A stretch of 37,148 bases of DNA from Parcubacteria group bacterium GW2011_GWA2_43_11 (GCA_000998805.1 LCFC01000008.1:1-37148), one strand, 5' to 3'. Shown: positions 1 through 7,751, counted from the stretch's first letter. Program-made: numbers and translations. The notes: generated by a model not told the origin, from the letters alone.

Positions 1-98
1 ACCTCCTTAACTCCAGACCTCGTAAGCGACTTGGTTGGAAGACCCCGTATGAAGTATTCTTTGAGTTAACAGGTGTTGCACTTCAACATTGAATCTAC
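1..98 (+). mobile_element. Right end of an IS30-family insertion sequence, cut by the window edge
   Basis: The transposase C-terminus is followed at once by a sequence at about 74-98 that reads, on the minus strand, GGTAGATTCAATGTTGAAGT. This resembles the TGTAGATTCAA-type terminal repeats of IS30-family elements and overlaps the end of the gene. The left end lies outside the window, so intactness cannot be judged. Confidence 0.75.
3..92 (+). CDS. IS30-family transposase, C-terminal fragment (5' part outside window)
   Basis: Reading from base 3 gives 29 residues ending LLNSRPRKRLGWKTPYEVFF, then nine more and a TGA stop. The RPRKxLGWKTPxEVF block is the hallmark C-terminus of IS30-family DDE transposases, which cut and paste the element. 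Only this tail is visible; the catalytic residues lie upstream of the window. Nothing here shows whether the copy is active. Confidence 0.85.
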   Translation, partial: LLNSRPRKRLGWKTPYEVFFELTGVALQH

Positions 99-109
99 CA
101 TTTGAGCAC

Positions 110-138
110 TTGACAAAATTGGTATAGTATTATACTAT
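110..138 (+). promoter_or_regulatory. Promoter downstream of the IS30 end
   Basis: A perfect -35 TTGACA at 110-115 is followed 17 bases later by TACTAT at 133-138 (TATACT at 131-136 is an alternative). It lies just outside the insertion sequence end and would drive the short ORF at 191 and perhaps the genes beyond. This is one of the few promoters here with a good -35 box. Confidence 0.6.
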
Positions 139-190
139 ATTCTTTAGATTTTTCATCAACATTCAATACAGTAAAGAAGGGGGCGACAAT

Positions 191-343
191 ATGGAAGGAA
201 GTGAATGTGAGGACTTGTTTACCAAGAAAGAACCAGAACAAAAGCAGGAACAAGACACTAGGGATGTTCTGTACGAACAAGAAGCGCAACAACACTGGTT
301 AGGGGGAACCACAGCGAGTGGTAAACTCTGGCCGAACCCCTGA
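191..343 (+). CDS. Small Glu/Gln-rich hypothetical ORF (50 aa)
   Basis: The ORF runs from an ATG at 191 to a TGA at 341-343 and lies between a promoter (110-138) and a hairpin terminator (375-410), so the region is very likely transcribed as its own unit. The peptide is rich in Glu and Gln (KKEPEQKQEQD near residue 12) and has no membrane segment or known motif. The purine-rich AAGAAGG about 10 bases before the ATG is only a fair ribosome binding site. The transcript could instead be a small RNA. Confidence 0.4.
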   Translation: MEGSECEDLFTKKEPEQKQEQDTRDVLYEQEAQQHWLGGTTASGKLWPNP

Positions 344-374
344 CCCCAAAAGATTTTTTTAGGGAAAGATACAC

Positions 375-410
375 CAACACCCAAAGGAAACTGCGGGTGT
401 TGTATTTATT
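375..410 (+). terminator. Hairpin terminator
   Basis: CAACACCC at 375-382 pairs with GGGTGTTG at 395-402 around a 12-base loop, followed by a T-rich run (TATTTATTATAATTTT). It closes the small transcription unit starting near 145. Confidence 0.6.
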
Positions 411-450
411 ATAATTTTAAACAACTCGAGAGGAATGGTATACTTATGTT

Positions 451-1014
451 ATGCGAGTAGCATGGGCGATACAGGGAATAGGATATTTACTACTTGGAAT
501 TGTCATATACATAGCAGTAAAAGACACCAACCCTTCATCACCAGAGGTCGCACAAACCACACCTATGAACAACCCTCTAGTACTACGTTCTCCAGCGTTT
601 GGTGACAGCCAACCGATTCCCAGCAAATACACCTGCGATGGTGAGGACATGTCTCCCCCTATTGCGATAGAACAAATCCCCAAAGGGGCAACATCTCTAG
701 TACTTATCGTTGAAGATCCCGATGCTCCGAATGGCACCTGGGATCACTGGGTGGTATTTAATATTCCTCCCGCAACTACCCGCATTGCCGAAGGGGAGCC
801 ACCCGCAGGAGTACAGGGAAGAAGCTCTTGGAACAAAACCACATACGGAGGACCCTGTCCTCCAGATGGTAAGCATCATTATGTTTTCAAAGTGTATGCA
901 CTGGATTCTTTGCTTAGACTTAGTGATCAAGCCACCAAAGCAGACGTGCTTGAGATGATGAAAGGTCATATACTTACCACAGGGGAGCTTACAGGGACCT
1001 ATACGAGATTATAA
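451..1014 (+). CDS. PEBP family (YbhB/YbcL-type) protein with N-terminal membrane anchor
   Basis: Phosphatidylethanolamine-binding proteins bind small anionic ligands; the bacterial YbhB/YbcL branch has no firmly assigned function. The 187 residues start with a hydrophobic segment (about 6-24) that should anchor the protein outside the membrane. The PEBP domain follows, with GDxxPxxYTCDG near 50-60, the ligand-site motif DPDAPNGTWDHWVVFNIP near 90-107, and GPCPPDGKHHYVFKVYALD near 130-148. The ATG at 451 is chosen because an extended -10 (TGG then TATACT at 439-444) ends six bases before it, suggesting a leaderless mRNA. The next gene starts five bases after the stop. Confidence 0.9.
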   Translation: MRVAWAIQGIGYLLLGIVIYIAVKDTNPSSPEVAQTTPMNNPLVLRSPAFGDSQPIPSKYTCDGEDMSPPIAIEQIPKGATSLVLIVEDPDAPNGTWDHWVVFNIPPATTRIAEGEPPAGVQGRSSWNKTTYGGPCPPDGKHHYVFKVYALDSLLRLSDQATKADVLEMMKGHILTTGELTGTYTRL

Positions 1015-1019
1015 CTACT

Positions 1020-1268
1020 ATGAAGGAGACTACGTATATTCACGTTCGAGTATCTACCAAGGGGCGCTCTGAAAACATAGAGAAGAAAAAGAATACGTAC
1101 TACATAACTGTAAAAGAGAAGCCAGAACGAGGAGCAGCAAACAAACGCGTGCGAGAAATTCTGGCACAAACGTTGCATGGTAACCCAAAAGAGTTTCGCT
1201 TAGTTAAGGGTGGTACGTCACCATCAAAAACATATTTATTCACTAACCATACTCACCATGAAAACTAA
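1020..1268 (+). CDS. DUF167 / YggU family protein
   Basis: An 82-residue member of the UPF0235/DUF167 family, a small alpha/beta fold of unknown function. Visible family features are the N-terminal strand (HVRVSTKGRSE), the KEKPERGAANKRVREILAQ helix region and the later GNPKEFRLVKGGTSPSKTYLF block. It starts five bases after the PEBP gene and its stop overlaps the next ATG (ATGAAAACTAA, 1258-1268), so the three genes should be co-transcribed and the third is probably translated by coupling. Confidence 0.85.
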   Translation: MKETTYIHVRVSTKGRSENIEKKKNTYYITVKEKPERGAANKRVREILAQTLHGNPKEFRLVKGGTSPSKTYLFTNHTHHEN

Positions 1269-1617
1269 CTACAAATTTACTGACACAGAATCAAATGATA
1301 CGCTTCGCGCCTATGCGCAAACAAAAGTAGACGCTTTTGAAAAATTATTGAGTCCACAAGAAGCGGATGCGGCTATTTGCGCTGTGGAGTTTAAACGTTC
1401 TACCAAACATCTAACAGGAAAAATATGTACTGCGGAAGTAAATCTTGAAACGGACGGCAAACTGTACCGCGTAACCAAAGATGAGCCGACTTTTGAAAAA
1501 GCTATAGATAAAGTAAAAGATGACATTCTTCGCTCACTGAGAGCTGATAAAGAAAAAAGTATCAAGGCGGTACGCAAAGGTGCAAGTGAGGTTAAAAAAA
1601 TGATTCAGGAAAATTAA
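1258..1617 (+). CDS. hpf: Ribosome hibernation promoting factor (HPF/RaiA/YfiA family, short form)
   Basis: HPF/RaiA proteins bind the 30S decoding region and park ribosomes when growth stops. This 119-residue protein has the family layout: the first strand NYKFTDTESNDTLRAYAQTKVDAFEKLL, a basic strand (VEFKRSTKHLTGK), and a helix with many Lys/Arg residues (KAIDKVKDDILRSLRADKEKSIKAVRKG). It lacks the extra C-terminal dimerisation domain of long HPF. The ATG at 1258 overlaps the end of the DUF167 gene by 11 bases. An upstream in-frame start at 1210 would add 16 residues that read like frame noise. Confidence 0.8.
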   Translation: MKTNYKFTDTESNDTLRAYAQTKVDAFEKLLSPQEADAAICAVEFKRSTKHLTGKICTAEVNLETDGKLYRVTKDEPTFEKAIDKVKDDILRSLRADKEKSIKAVRKGASEVKKMIQEN

Positions 1618-1707
1618 GGTCCTCTCAACTCTTTGCAACCTCTTGAGTTTTATTTAACTTAGATTCACTAAGACACCTTTCGATTAAAAAGTATCAGGAT
1701 TTTTAGA

Positions 1708-1874
1708 TAATAAAAAAACCGCCTCGGGAAGGAAGCGGTCACTTGTGGCATGGACGGACCACAAGCCAAAACAAAAATGAACATAGCAGCAGGGAGGGGG
1801 GCGACCCTGCTGATTCATGTTTGTTTCAAAGTACAGGCATGCACTCAATATTTCTTCCCGAAGCGGTGGAACTG
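1708..1874 (-). ncRNA. Candidate structured small RNA (about 165 nt, 6S-like shape)
   Basis: No gene explains 1618-1985. On the minus strand a promoter is readable: TTGCAT (1908-1903), 16 bases, TATAGT (1886-1881). Downstream come three hairpins: CAGCAGGG/CCCTGCTG (1812-1787), CTTGTGG/CCACAAG (1765-1742) and a terminator ACCGC..GCGGT (1739-1718) followed by seven T. The start of the RNA (minus strand of 1866-1854, CCGCTTCGGGAAG) is also complementary along all 13 positions, one of them G-U, to CTTCCCGAGGCGG near the 3' end (1731-1719). This gives a closing stem, an open centre with a side hairpin and a terminal hairpin, as in 6S RNA. The hairpin loops are C-rich. The assignment as 6S is inference. 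Confidence 0.5.
1711..1739 (-). terminator. Rho-independent terminator on the minus strand
   Basis: Read on the minus strand, ACCGC (1739-1735) and GCGGT (1722-1718) form the stem, extended by partial pairing inside, and TTTTTTTA follows directly. There is no T-run on the plus side, so the direction is minus. It ends the candidate small RNA. Confidence 0.65.
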
Positions 1875-1908
1875 GGTGGTACTATATAGTATCCATTTCA
1901 AAATGCAA

Positions 1909-1951
1909 GCATACTTCATTCAAAATTAATACAAGTATGCCAAAATATAAT
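1909..1951 (+). promoter_or_regulatory. Promoter with inverted repeat for the 1986 gene
   Basis: A perfect TATAAT lies at 1946-1951 with no good -35. In the -35 region is an inverted repeat, GCATACTT (1909-1916) and AAGTATGC (1933-1940), spaced like the operator of a dimeric regulator. The proposed minus-strand small RNA promoter starts within the same stretch, so the two could be co-regulated or mutually exclusive. Confidence 0.45.
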
Positions 1952-1985
1952 GTAATAACCACAAGGGTTATTAAGGAGGGTAGAA

Positions 1986-2816
1986 ATGCTTCAAAGGCAA
2001 AAGGAGTACTTAATACAGTTGATTAGGCAAGTCCTTACTGCAGGCGGTACCATTACCGTCTATGGTTGGCGGGACTCGAACCATAATCCTCAAACAAGAG
2101 AGTGTGCTGAAACAGAAAGAATAAGTTTTATTGAAAGAAAGAGTAAAATTGTCGGCGTACAAGGTGATCTTGTGATTTTTACCAAGTATGTTAAGCATGC
2201 AGATAGGTACAAAATGCAGGGAAAATTTAACATCTACCCGCGCGCATGCGAAATCAGCATAATCAAAAGCGTTCTTTTAGAATGCAAAAGTTTGATTGTG
2301 AGGAAAAAAATTCAAGCAGATATTCAGCATTCTGACTTTAATGGAGTAAATCCAGGAATTATTACACAGGATATAAATGAGCTTGAAAAATTTCTACTTT
2401 TAACGGAGGTCATTGTGGACGGTTACGACAAATTTGCATGCGGGTTTAAATCCCACGCTGAAAAAAATCCTCAAAAACTTGTCGGCGCACATGCGGTTGG
2501 GAAGTTACTAAAGGAAACCGGTCTTAAAGTACATGTTCGAAACCTAATCAAAGGCAATTGGTTGGAGCCTATAGTGCAACCAGGGAAATCGAAAGTCGGA
2601 TGGTACAAGGCAGGAGAAAAACTCCAAGTTAGGATGGATGCAGATAGAACAGAAGAGCCTTCGGATCCGATAGAGAAGGCTATCTTTCTTCGTGAAAGAA
2701 AACCTTTCATAGAAGAAAAAATTGCATCAATTGAGAAAGAGCTCCAGTTTTGGCAAAATCAGTTGAATCGTGTCGGGAAGGCCGAAGACCTGTTACGACA
2801 ATTCGAGGAACTCTGA
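1986..2816 (+). CDS. Hypothetical protein (276 aa), function not recognised
   Basis: I do not recognise a family. The N-terminal half is mixed alpha/beta without signal peptide or membrane segment. A middle block (ITQDINELEKFLLLTEVI, about 118-135) is helical. The C-terminal 45 residues are charged and likely coiled coil (ERKPFIEEKIASIEKELQFW then QNQLNRVGKAEDLLRQFEEL). The start is well supported: AAGGAGGG at 1973-1980 is one of the strongest Shine-Dalgarno sequences in the window, five bases before the ATG. A small hairpin AATAACC/GGTTATT (1954-1972) sits directly against it and could gate ribosome access. The gene is monocistronic, closed by the terminator at 2834-2860. Confidence 0.65.
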   Translation: MLQRQKEYLIQLIRQVLTAGGTITVYGWRDSNHNPQTRECAETERISFIERKSKIVGVQGDLVIFTKYVKHADRYKMQGKFNIYPRACEISIIKSVLLECKSLIVRKKIQADIQHSDFNGVNPGIITQDINELEKFLLLTEVIVDGYDKFACGFKSHAEKNPQKLVGAHAVGKLLKETGLKVHVRNLIKGNWLEPIVQPGKSKVGWYKAGEKLQVRMDADRTEEPSDPIEKAIFLRERKPFIEEKIASIEKELQFWQNQLNRVGKAEDLLRQFEEL

Positions 2817-2833
2817 ACGTTCTTTATCTACTC

Positions 2834-2860
2834 AAATAGCCACCCATCGGGTGGCTATTT
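2834..2860. terminator. Bidirectional hairpin terminator
   Basis: A perfect 12-bp stem, AAATAGCCACCC (2834-2845) and GGGTGGCTATTT (2849-2860), has a three-base loop. It lies between the converging 1986 gene and fmt and can serve both. Confidence 0.8.
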
Positions 2861-2872
2861 CAATTATTAGAA

Positions 2873-3748
2873 TCAAAACATGCAGCTTTTTTGCCACACT
2901 TCGTATTCCATTTCTTTTTTCCCTTCAGGAATTACTTTGAGGATATTGAAAGTGTCCATGTCCTCGCTATATTCGGCATCCGTAACCTTTACCCGTACTT
3001 GTTTTCCATGACAGTTTGCAAAGAAAAAAGTCCCTGGCCATCCATCGTGAGCACAAAATTTGAGATAATTGGTATACCCATCATCCTCAAGTAAAATTTC
3101 TCCATCTTTTTTTGAAAACTTTTCAGTATAGGTTGCTTCTGTGTGATTTTGTTCTTCAGGGGTTATTTCTCCATGTATCCATGCAGGGATGACCTCAGTA
3201 AGTAAGCGTCCTCCTTCACGAAATAGTATTTCATCGAGCACCGTACCCCGCTCGGGCCACTGAGGAAGCTCAACAGTCGCTTGTGCAACAAGTGGCCCAT
3301 GATCCATCTTTTCATCAAGTGAGATAATACTTACACCCACACATGCTTCGACGTCATTTCGTATTGCACTTCGCACAGGTGAAGGACCACGAAGTTTTGG
3401 CAGCAGAGAAGGGTGTACGTTCAACACACCGAAATGCGGGAGATCAAGAAGCGCTTGAGGCAACATAGCATTGTAAGCCGCCACAACAAACAAATCCCAT
3501 TCAGTATTGGCTAACAGCTCTATCTCATCTTCAGATTTGAGTGAGGTTGGCTGGAGTACCTCAATGTCGTGTTCCAATGCCCATACCTTCACGGGCGGAG
3601 GCGTGAGTGCAAGCTTCCGTCCAGCAGGCTTGTCTTCCATAGTCACCACGAGGGTAGGGACAATACCGGCTTCCTTAAGTTCCTCAAGAACATACACCGC
3701 GAGTTCGGGTGTACCAAAAAAGGCTATGTTTATATCTGATACTTTCAT
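2873..3748 (-). CDS. fmt: Methionyl-tRNA formyltransferase
   Basis: Fmt transfers a formyl group from 10-formyl-THF to Met-tRNA, making the initiator for bacterial translation. The N-terminal domain starts IAFFGTPELAVYVLEEL, the usual FGTPxFA motif. The catalytic core is visible as NVHPSLLPKLRGPSPVRSAI (Asn and His of the NxH motif near 110-112) with the Asp in SLDEKMDHGPLV near 148. A C-terminal domain follows from about residue 200. At 291 residues it is a little shorter than the usual 310-315. It lies 13 bases after def in the same direction, the classic fmt/def pairing, with priA and murA upstream. No clear ribosome binding site precedes the ATG. Confidence 0.93.
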   Translation of the reverse strand: MKVSDINIAFFGTPELAVYVLEELKEAGIVPTLVVTMEDKPAGRKLALTPPPVKVWALEHDIEVLQPTSLKSEDEIELLANTEWDLFVVAAYNAMLPQALLDLPHFGVLNVHPSLLPKLRGPSPVRSAIRNDVEACVGVSIISLDEKMDHGPLVAQATVELPQWPERGTVLDEILFREGGRLLTEVIPAWIHGEITPEEQNHTEATYTEKFSKKDGEILLEDDGYTNYLKFCAHDGWPGTFFFANCHGKQVRVKVTDAEYSEDMDTFNILKVIPEGKKEMEYEVWQKSCMF

Positions 3749-3761
3749 AATTGCATGCTAA

Positions 3762-4286
3762 TTAGTCGTCCGTTTGGTCTGATTGTTTTACATGCCACAT
3801 GTCGAGCGCTCTGTCTATAAAAAGCTTGCCCTCAAGATGATCACACTCGTGCTGGAACGCTTGTGCAAGCAACCCTCCAGAACCTCTCCTAAATTTAACC
3901 CCTCGCTCATCGTACGCTTCTATAGTTGCGTGCGTTGATCGTTTAATGTTCCCATACTTTCCACGAACAGAAAGACACCCTTCGTCCATAAGTGTCTTCT
4001 TCCCCGACTTCTTAACAATCACCGGATTTATGAATACATAATGGGAGTCTCTACCAACTATAGCGTGTGCACTCTCCGGACCAAACACCTTCGTCGAGAG
4101 AATGAAAATTCTGAGTGGAAGACCAATTTGAGGTGCAGCAAGTGCCGCACCATCAGGTTCAGCATCTAGCGTATCTTTCATATCTTTAAGTATGCGTTGA
4201 ATTTTTGTACCAGTGATATCGGAAACAGGTATTTCTTCCGCTACTTGCCGTAACACCGTATCTCCTATTTGAACAATCTTACTCAT
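3762..4286 (-). CDS. def: Peptide deformylase
   Basis: Removes the formyl group from new proteins; a metal-dependent enzyme and functional partner of the adjacent fmt. All three PDF motifs are present: GAALAAPQIG near 46-55 (the second Gly of the usual GxGxAAPQ is Ala), DEGCLS near 101-106 carrying the metal Cys, and QHECDHLEG near 145-153 with both metal His and the catalytic Glu. I chose the ATG at 4286 (174 aa, MSKIVQIGDTVLR) because it matches normal deformylase N-termini and a -10 box TATAGT (4298-4293) ends six bases before it. An in-frame ATG at 4313 would add nine residues and lies nine bases from the priA stop. Confidence 0.93.
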   Translation of the reverse strand: MSKIVQIGDTVLRQVAEEIPVSDITGTKIQRILKDMKDTLDAEPDGAALAAPQIGLPLRIFILSTKVFGPESAHAIVGRDSHYVFINPVIVKKSGKKTLMDEGCLSVRGKYGNIKRSTHATIEAYDERGVKFRRGSGGLLAQAFQHECDHLEGKLFIDRALDMWHVKQSDQTDD

Positions 4287-4322
4287 AGTAGGACTATACA
4301 CAAAGTAGTGCATTTTGAAAAC

Positions 4323-6089
4323 CTATAGAATGCTATCTGGATCTACGGTCACGGTGACCAACTCGTAAGGTTTGAGTAGGATGACCGCCTCTTCCATCTT
4401 TTCCTTTATATCTTCCTCTCTCCCAGTAAGAGAGACTTTTATAAGTACGGTGTACGGTGGATAACCAAGTTCTTTCCTTGCCTTAAGCTCACTTCTATAA
4501 AAACGAGAAAAATTACCAGAAATGACTGTTTGAAGAATTTCCGCTTCTGGCTTTCTTGTTTGAACCAGTAATTCCTCTCCAGCTATTTCTCGAAGACGTG
4601 TAAGTGTCGAGGCGATACGTTCATATATGTTCCAACTTGCAAGTGAGAGCAAAGAGTCAAGGGACACGACACCAACCAAAGGCACGTGTTTTTTAAGATA
4701 AGGAAGTGCCATTTCTGTACCAACAAGAATCGCTTGGGGGGTCGCATAAAAATCTTGAACAATTTTTTCCGCATTTGCATGAGTTTTTGACGTATCACTC
4801 GAAAGTACAAATAAGGGTTTTTCAGGCACTATTTCCTTTAACTCTTTTTCAACCAACTCGGTACCTATACCAAACGCCTCAAGTCGCCAACTCGCACAGT
4901 GACTACAGCGTTCCCGTGCATGGCGTAATGCACCGCAAGAGTGGCATAGAAAGTAATTTTCCTCATTACCTTTATGAAGCACCACTGATACACCACACTC
5001 ATTGCACACTACGACCGTACCACAATCTCGACAGAGCGTTACTGGTGAAAGTCCACGTCTCGCAACATACAAAAATGAACGACTACCTTGTGCACTTGTT
5101 TCTTTAATCCGAGTCAGCAAATCATGATGTATCACCCGAAACTGTTTTTTTGGTGAGGTTGTTGACCCTTGTAAGTTTATAATTTCTGCACGTGTTCCAA
5201 AATGCATCCTGTGGTGCCCTGTGACTATTTCTTCGTATTCTCCCAACTCCCTGCGATGAATACTCTCGATGCGCAAAGGTAAATCAGCAAGAAATAGTTG
5301 TCCTCCAAGCTCCGTGGCCAGTTCATGGGCAAGTATGCGAGCATCAAGAAATGGTCTGGTACGAGAACGATACAGAGAGGACCCCTCACGCTCAACAATA
5401 ATTGTCGTAAGATCATGTCGAGGTAAAGAAAGAAAGGAGGGAGGAGCAACAATCAATACAGGATGCTCACTGTTGAGTATCTTTGAAATAGTTTCTTTTT
5501 GTGCTGTTTTTTTTAACGTACTATGCAGTAAAAAAGAATATTGTTCTATTCCTCCCACAAGCTCTTGGTACACTCGTTCCGCATCTGCAACCGTAGGAAC
5601 GGTAATAAAGACCGACCCGCCAGCCGCAAACGCTTCACGAATGGCAGTACGGAAAAACTCAATTCGATTTTGCGCTAATCCTTGATACATTCGAGGAACA
5701 ATAAAACCCCGCAGTCGCGGTTTAGGAATCTCCAACTGCTCTTTGGCTATACCAGGTTGTTCAAGGAGTGCTTTAGGGAGTGTCGCAAAAAGAACTGCGC
5801 CAACGGTCGCTGCATGGTACCGCGCTGCTTTCTGTATTGCACGTATATATTCGGGAGTAACAAGCTGTCTGCTTTTTTGTCTCGGTATTTTACGGAGTAC
5901 ATACCCATTGGTGCGTAAGGCGGCTTTCACGTTATGAACTTTTTCTGACGATAGCACCAATGCAGTTCGTTCTTTCCCACGTATGGGCACCGACACAAAC
6001 GATCCTGCAGGATACTCAAGTGCACTAAAATAGGAAAGCTCGTCGATACTACTCCCTCTGGAAATTGGAATTACAGCCACAATATACAT
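4323..6089 (-). CDS. priA: PriA-like primosomal protein N', ATPase motifs lost
   Basis: PriA reloads the replicative helicase at broken forks. The layout is normal: an N-terminal 3'-DNA-binding domain (MYIVAVIPISRGSSIDEL), a helicase core, a zinc module with eight Cys in CxxC pairs (LCRDCG, VCNECG, LCHSCG, RCSHCA; about 360-405), and a C-terminal domain with ARKELGYPPY. The helicase motifs are not intact: where GVTGSGKT should be it reads GLAQNRIE, the Walker B DEEH position reads EREG, and the QVxGRxGR motif is gone. Actinobacterial PriA is also known to lack helicase motifs. The start at 6089 (588 aa) is chosen over 6152 because TGC-TACTAT (6101-6096) ends six bases before it and the N-terminus then matches the family. 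Confidence 0.85.
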   Translation of the reverse strand: MYIVAVIPISRGSSIDELSYFSALEYPAGSFVSVPIRGKERTALVLSSEKVHNVKAALRTNGYVLRKIPRQKSRQLVTPEYIRAIQKAARYHAATVGAVLFATLPKALLEQPGIAKEQLEIPKPRLRGFIVPRMYQGLAQNRIEFFRTAIREAFAAGGSVFITVPTVADAERVYQELVGGIEQYSFLLHSTLKKTAQKETISKILNSEHPVLIVAPPSFLSLPRHDLTTIIVEREGSSLYRSRTRPFLDARILAHELATELGGQLFLADLPLRIESIHRRELGEYEEIVTGHHRMHFGTRAEIINLQGSTTSPKKQFRVIHHDLLTRIKETSAQGSRSFLYVARRGLSPVTLCRDCGTVVVCNECGVSVVLHKGNEENYFLCHSCGALRHARERCSHCASWRLEAFGIGTELVEKELKEIVPEKPLFVLSSDTSKTHANAEKIVQDFYATPQAILVGTEMALPYLKKHVPLVGVVSLDSLLSLASWNIYERIASTLTRLREIAGEELLVQTRKPEAEILQTVISGNFSRFYRSELKARKELGYPPYTVLIKVSLTGREEDIKEKMEEAVILLKPYELVTVTVDPDSIL

Positions 6090-6189
6090 GCGGATATAGT
6101 AGCATGTTTTTAATAGGACCGACGCAGACGGTACCTGCATCAGCCTATCCAAGTCATAGCAAGTTACCCTAGAAAAGACTTTTCCAGGT

Positions 6190-7503
6190 TTAGAGCACGG
6201 AAATTTCTACTCCAAGTCCACGCAAGTGACCAATGATATCATCATACCCACGATTTATTGGGTAAACGTTACGCAATACTGAACGTCCGTTTGCTGCAAG
6301 CATCGCAACAAGGAGAACTACTGCGGGGCGAAGTGCAGGAGGTGCAACAATTTCTGCAGGACGAAGCACTGTTGGTCCTTCAACATATATGCGGTGAGGA
6401 TCTGCAAGAATTGTTTCTCCACCAAGCTTATCGAGTTCAGTCAGATACAATGCCCGCTTTTCGTACATCCAATCATGAATAAGAGTCGTACCACGCGCTT
6501 GTGTTGCAATAACTGCAAAGAAAGGCAGATTGTCCATATTTAAACCAGGGTAGGGACATGCATGAATTTTATCCTCCGGGGCCTTGAGTACCGACGGGCG
6601 AGTTTTAATATCAACCAACTTCGTGCGCTTGTTTTTTGAAACATACCGTTTCAACACTTCATATTTAAATCCCATATTTTCCAAAGTGAGTAGCTCTTTC
6701 TCTAGGAACTCAATAGGTGCACGCGTAATCGTAATACTTGAACGAGTAACAATCGCAACAGAGAGATACAACATTGCAACGATAGGGTCCTCTGAAAGGG
6801 AATACGTAACAGCCATATTGATACTCTTTTTTCCATGAACCACTAGTGTCGTTGTGCCAATACCGTCAATTTTTACACCACACTGCTCAAGGAAAAAACA
6901 AAGTTCCTGTACCTGATAGTTTGCAGAGGCATACTTAATCGTCGTCGCCCCTGGTATACGTGAAGCAGCCATGATGACATTTTCTGTAGCCGTATCACTT
7001 GATTCATACATGATGATTTCAGCAGGAGAAAGCTTTCCCTTTGAAATAACCCACGATGAATCCTTAGTTTGAATTTTGACACCAAGTTTTTCAAGAGCAA
7101 AGAAGTGTGGACGTACTGTGCGACTTCCCAGTTTACAACCTCCAGAATGTGGAAGCGAAAAACTCTCCAATGAATGCAACAGTGGACCAATAAACATGAG
7201 TATAGAACGCGTTCGTTTTGCAGACTCAATGTTGAGAGCTTTGAGGTCGTATGCAACTGGAGGAATAAGTGTCAGACTATTTTTTTCCCACACGGCCTCC
7301 ATGCCTATGGATTCAAGTACTTCAAGTAAGCGGTACACTTCTTCTATCTTTGGAACATTATGGAGTGTCGTTGGAGCAGAGTTCAGCATCGCCGCTGAAA
7401 GCAAAACGACAGCACCATTTTTTGAACCACCCACCTCCACTTCTCCATGCAGTTTCTTACCTCCATGGATTTCAAAGTGAATCTGTTCTGAATCTGTAAT
7501 CAT
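6190..7503 (-). CDS. murA: UDP-N-acetylglucosamine 1-carboxyvinyltransferase
   Basis: First committed step of peptidoglycan synthesis: adds enolpyruvyl from PEP to UDP-GlcNAc. The 437 residues show the GGSKNGAV substrate motif near 25-32 (Lys and Asn of the active site), the mobile loop with the catalytic, fosfomycin-target Cys (LPHSGGCKLGSRTVRPH, near 117-133), and the late block APPALRPAVVLLVAMLAANG, then NRGYDDIIGHLRGLG. Its presence shows that the cell makes its own wall precursors. A -10 box TACAAT (7515-7510, preceded by TGA) ends six bases before the ATG, so the mRNA is probably leaderless. Confidence 0.95.
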   Translation of the reverse strand: MITDSEQIHFEIHGGKKLHGEVEVGGSKNGAVVLLSAAMLNSAPTTLHNVPKIEEVYRLLEVLESIGMEAVWEKNSLTLIPPVAYDLKALNIESAKRTRSILMFIGPLLHSLESFSLPHSGGCKLGSRTVRPHFFALEKLGVKIQTKDSSWVISKGKLSPAEIIMYESSDTATENVIMAASRIPGATTIKYASANYQVQELCFFLEQCGVKIDGIGTTTLVVHGKKSINMAVTYSLSEDPIVAMLYLSVAIVTRSSITITRAPIEFLEKELLTLENMGFKYEVLKRYVSKNKRTKLVDIKTRPSVLKAPEDKIHACPYPGLNMDNLPFFAVIATQARGTTLIHDWMYEKRALYLTELDKLGGETILADPHRIYVEGPTVLRPAEIVAPPALRPAVVLLVAMLAANGRSVLRNVYPINRGYDDIIGHLRGLGVEISVL

Positions 7504-7628
7504 ATATTTATTGTATCACTTGAAGTAGCCTTTGTGTGTATTTTTGCTCAAAAATTTGTGCTAGCACACCGAGCTATACACATGTCAAGATATTGTTGTA
7601 AAACTTCACTCACGGTACACTGGTAGAT

Positions 7629-7727
7629 ATGAATGATCCTATCATAAAAAAACGAGCCATTTTTGCCTTTATACTTGCATTTCTATCAATAGCCCTCGTG
7701 GTGTATCTTATTAAAGTTACTTTCTAA
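7629..7727 (+). CDS. Small single-span membrane peptide (32 aa)
   Basis: The ORF encodes MNDPIIKKRAIFAFILAFLS, then 12 more residues ending KVTF: a basic N-terminus and one hydrophobic helix (about 11-27). The call rests on its promoter: TTGTTG, 17 bases, TACACT (7616-7621), with the ATG seven bases later, the leaderless spacing seen across the window. The peptide should sit in the membrane with its N-terminus inside. It lies between murA and mreB; a role in the cell envelope is only a guess. Confidence 0.55.
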   Translation: MNDPIIKKRAIFAFILAFLSIALVVYLIKVTF

Positions 7728-7751
7728 GGATGGGTATACTCGCGGAAAGTC

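Noticed and set aside
1719-1740. Plus-strand CGGGAAGGAAGCGG resembles the GGAAGGAAGCAG tip of bacterial SRP RNA.
   Set aside because: The required CAGG on the 5' side is missing, the long SRP helix is absent, and the T-run lies on the minus side, so a minus-strand terminator explains it better.
1817-2026. A 69-codon open frame across the start of the 1986 gene.
   Set aside because: It has no ribosome binding site, overlaps the promoter, the candidate RNA and the strong Shine-Dalgarno sequence of the next gene, and has no recognisable content.
6153-6189. Hairpin CTGGAAAAG/CTTTTCTAG between priA and murA as a terminator.
   Set aside because: It has almost no loop, includes mismatches and has no T-run; priA also has its own -10 box.
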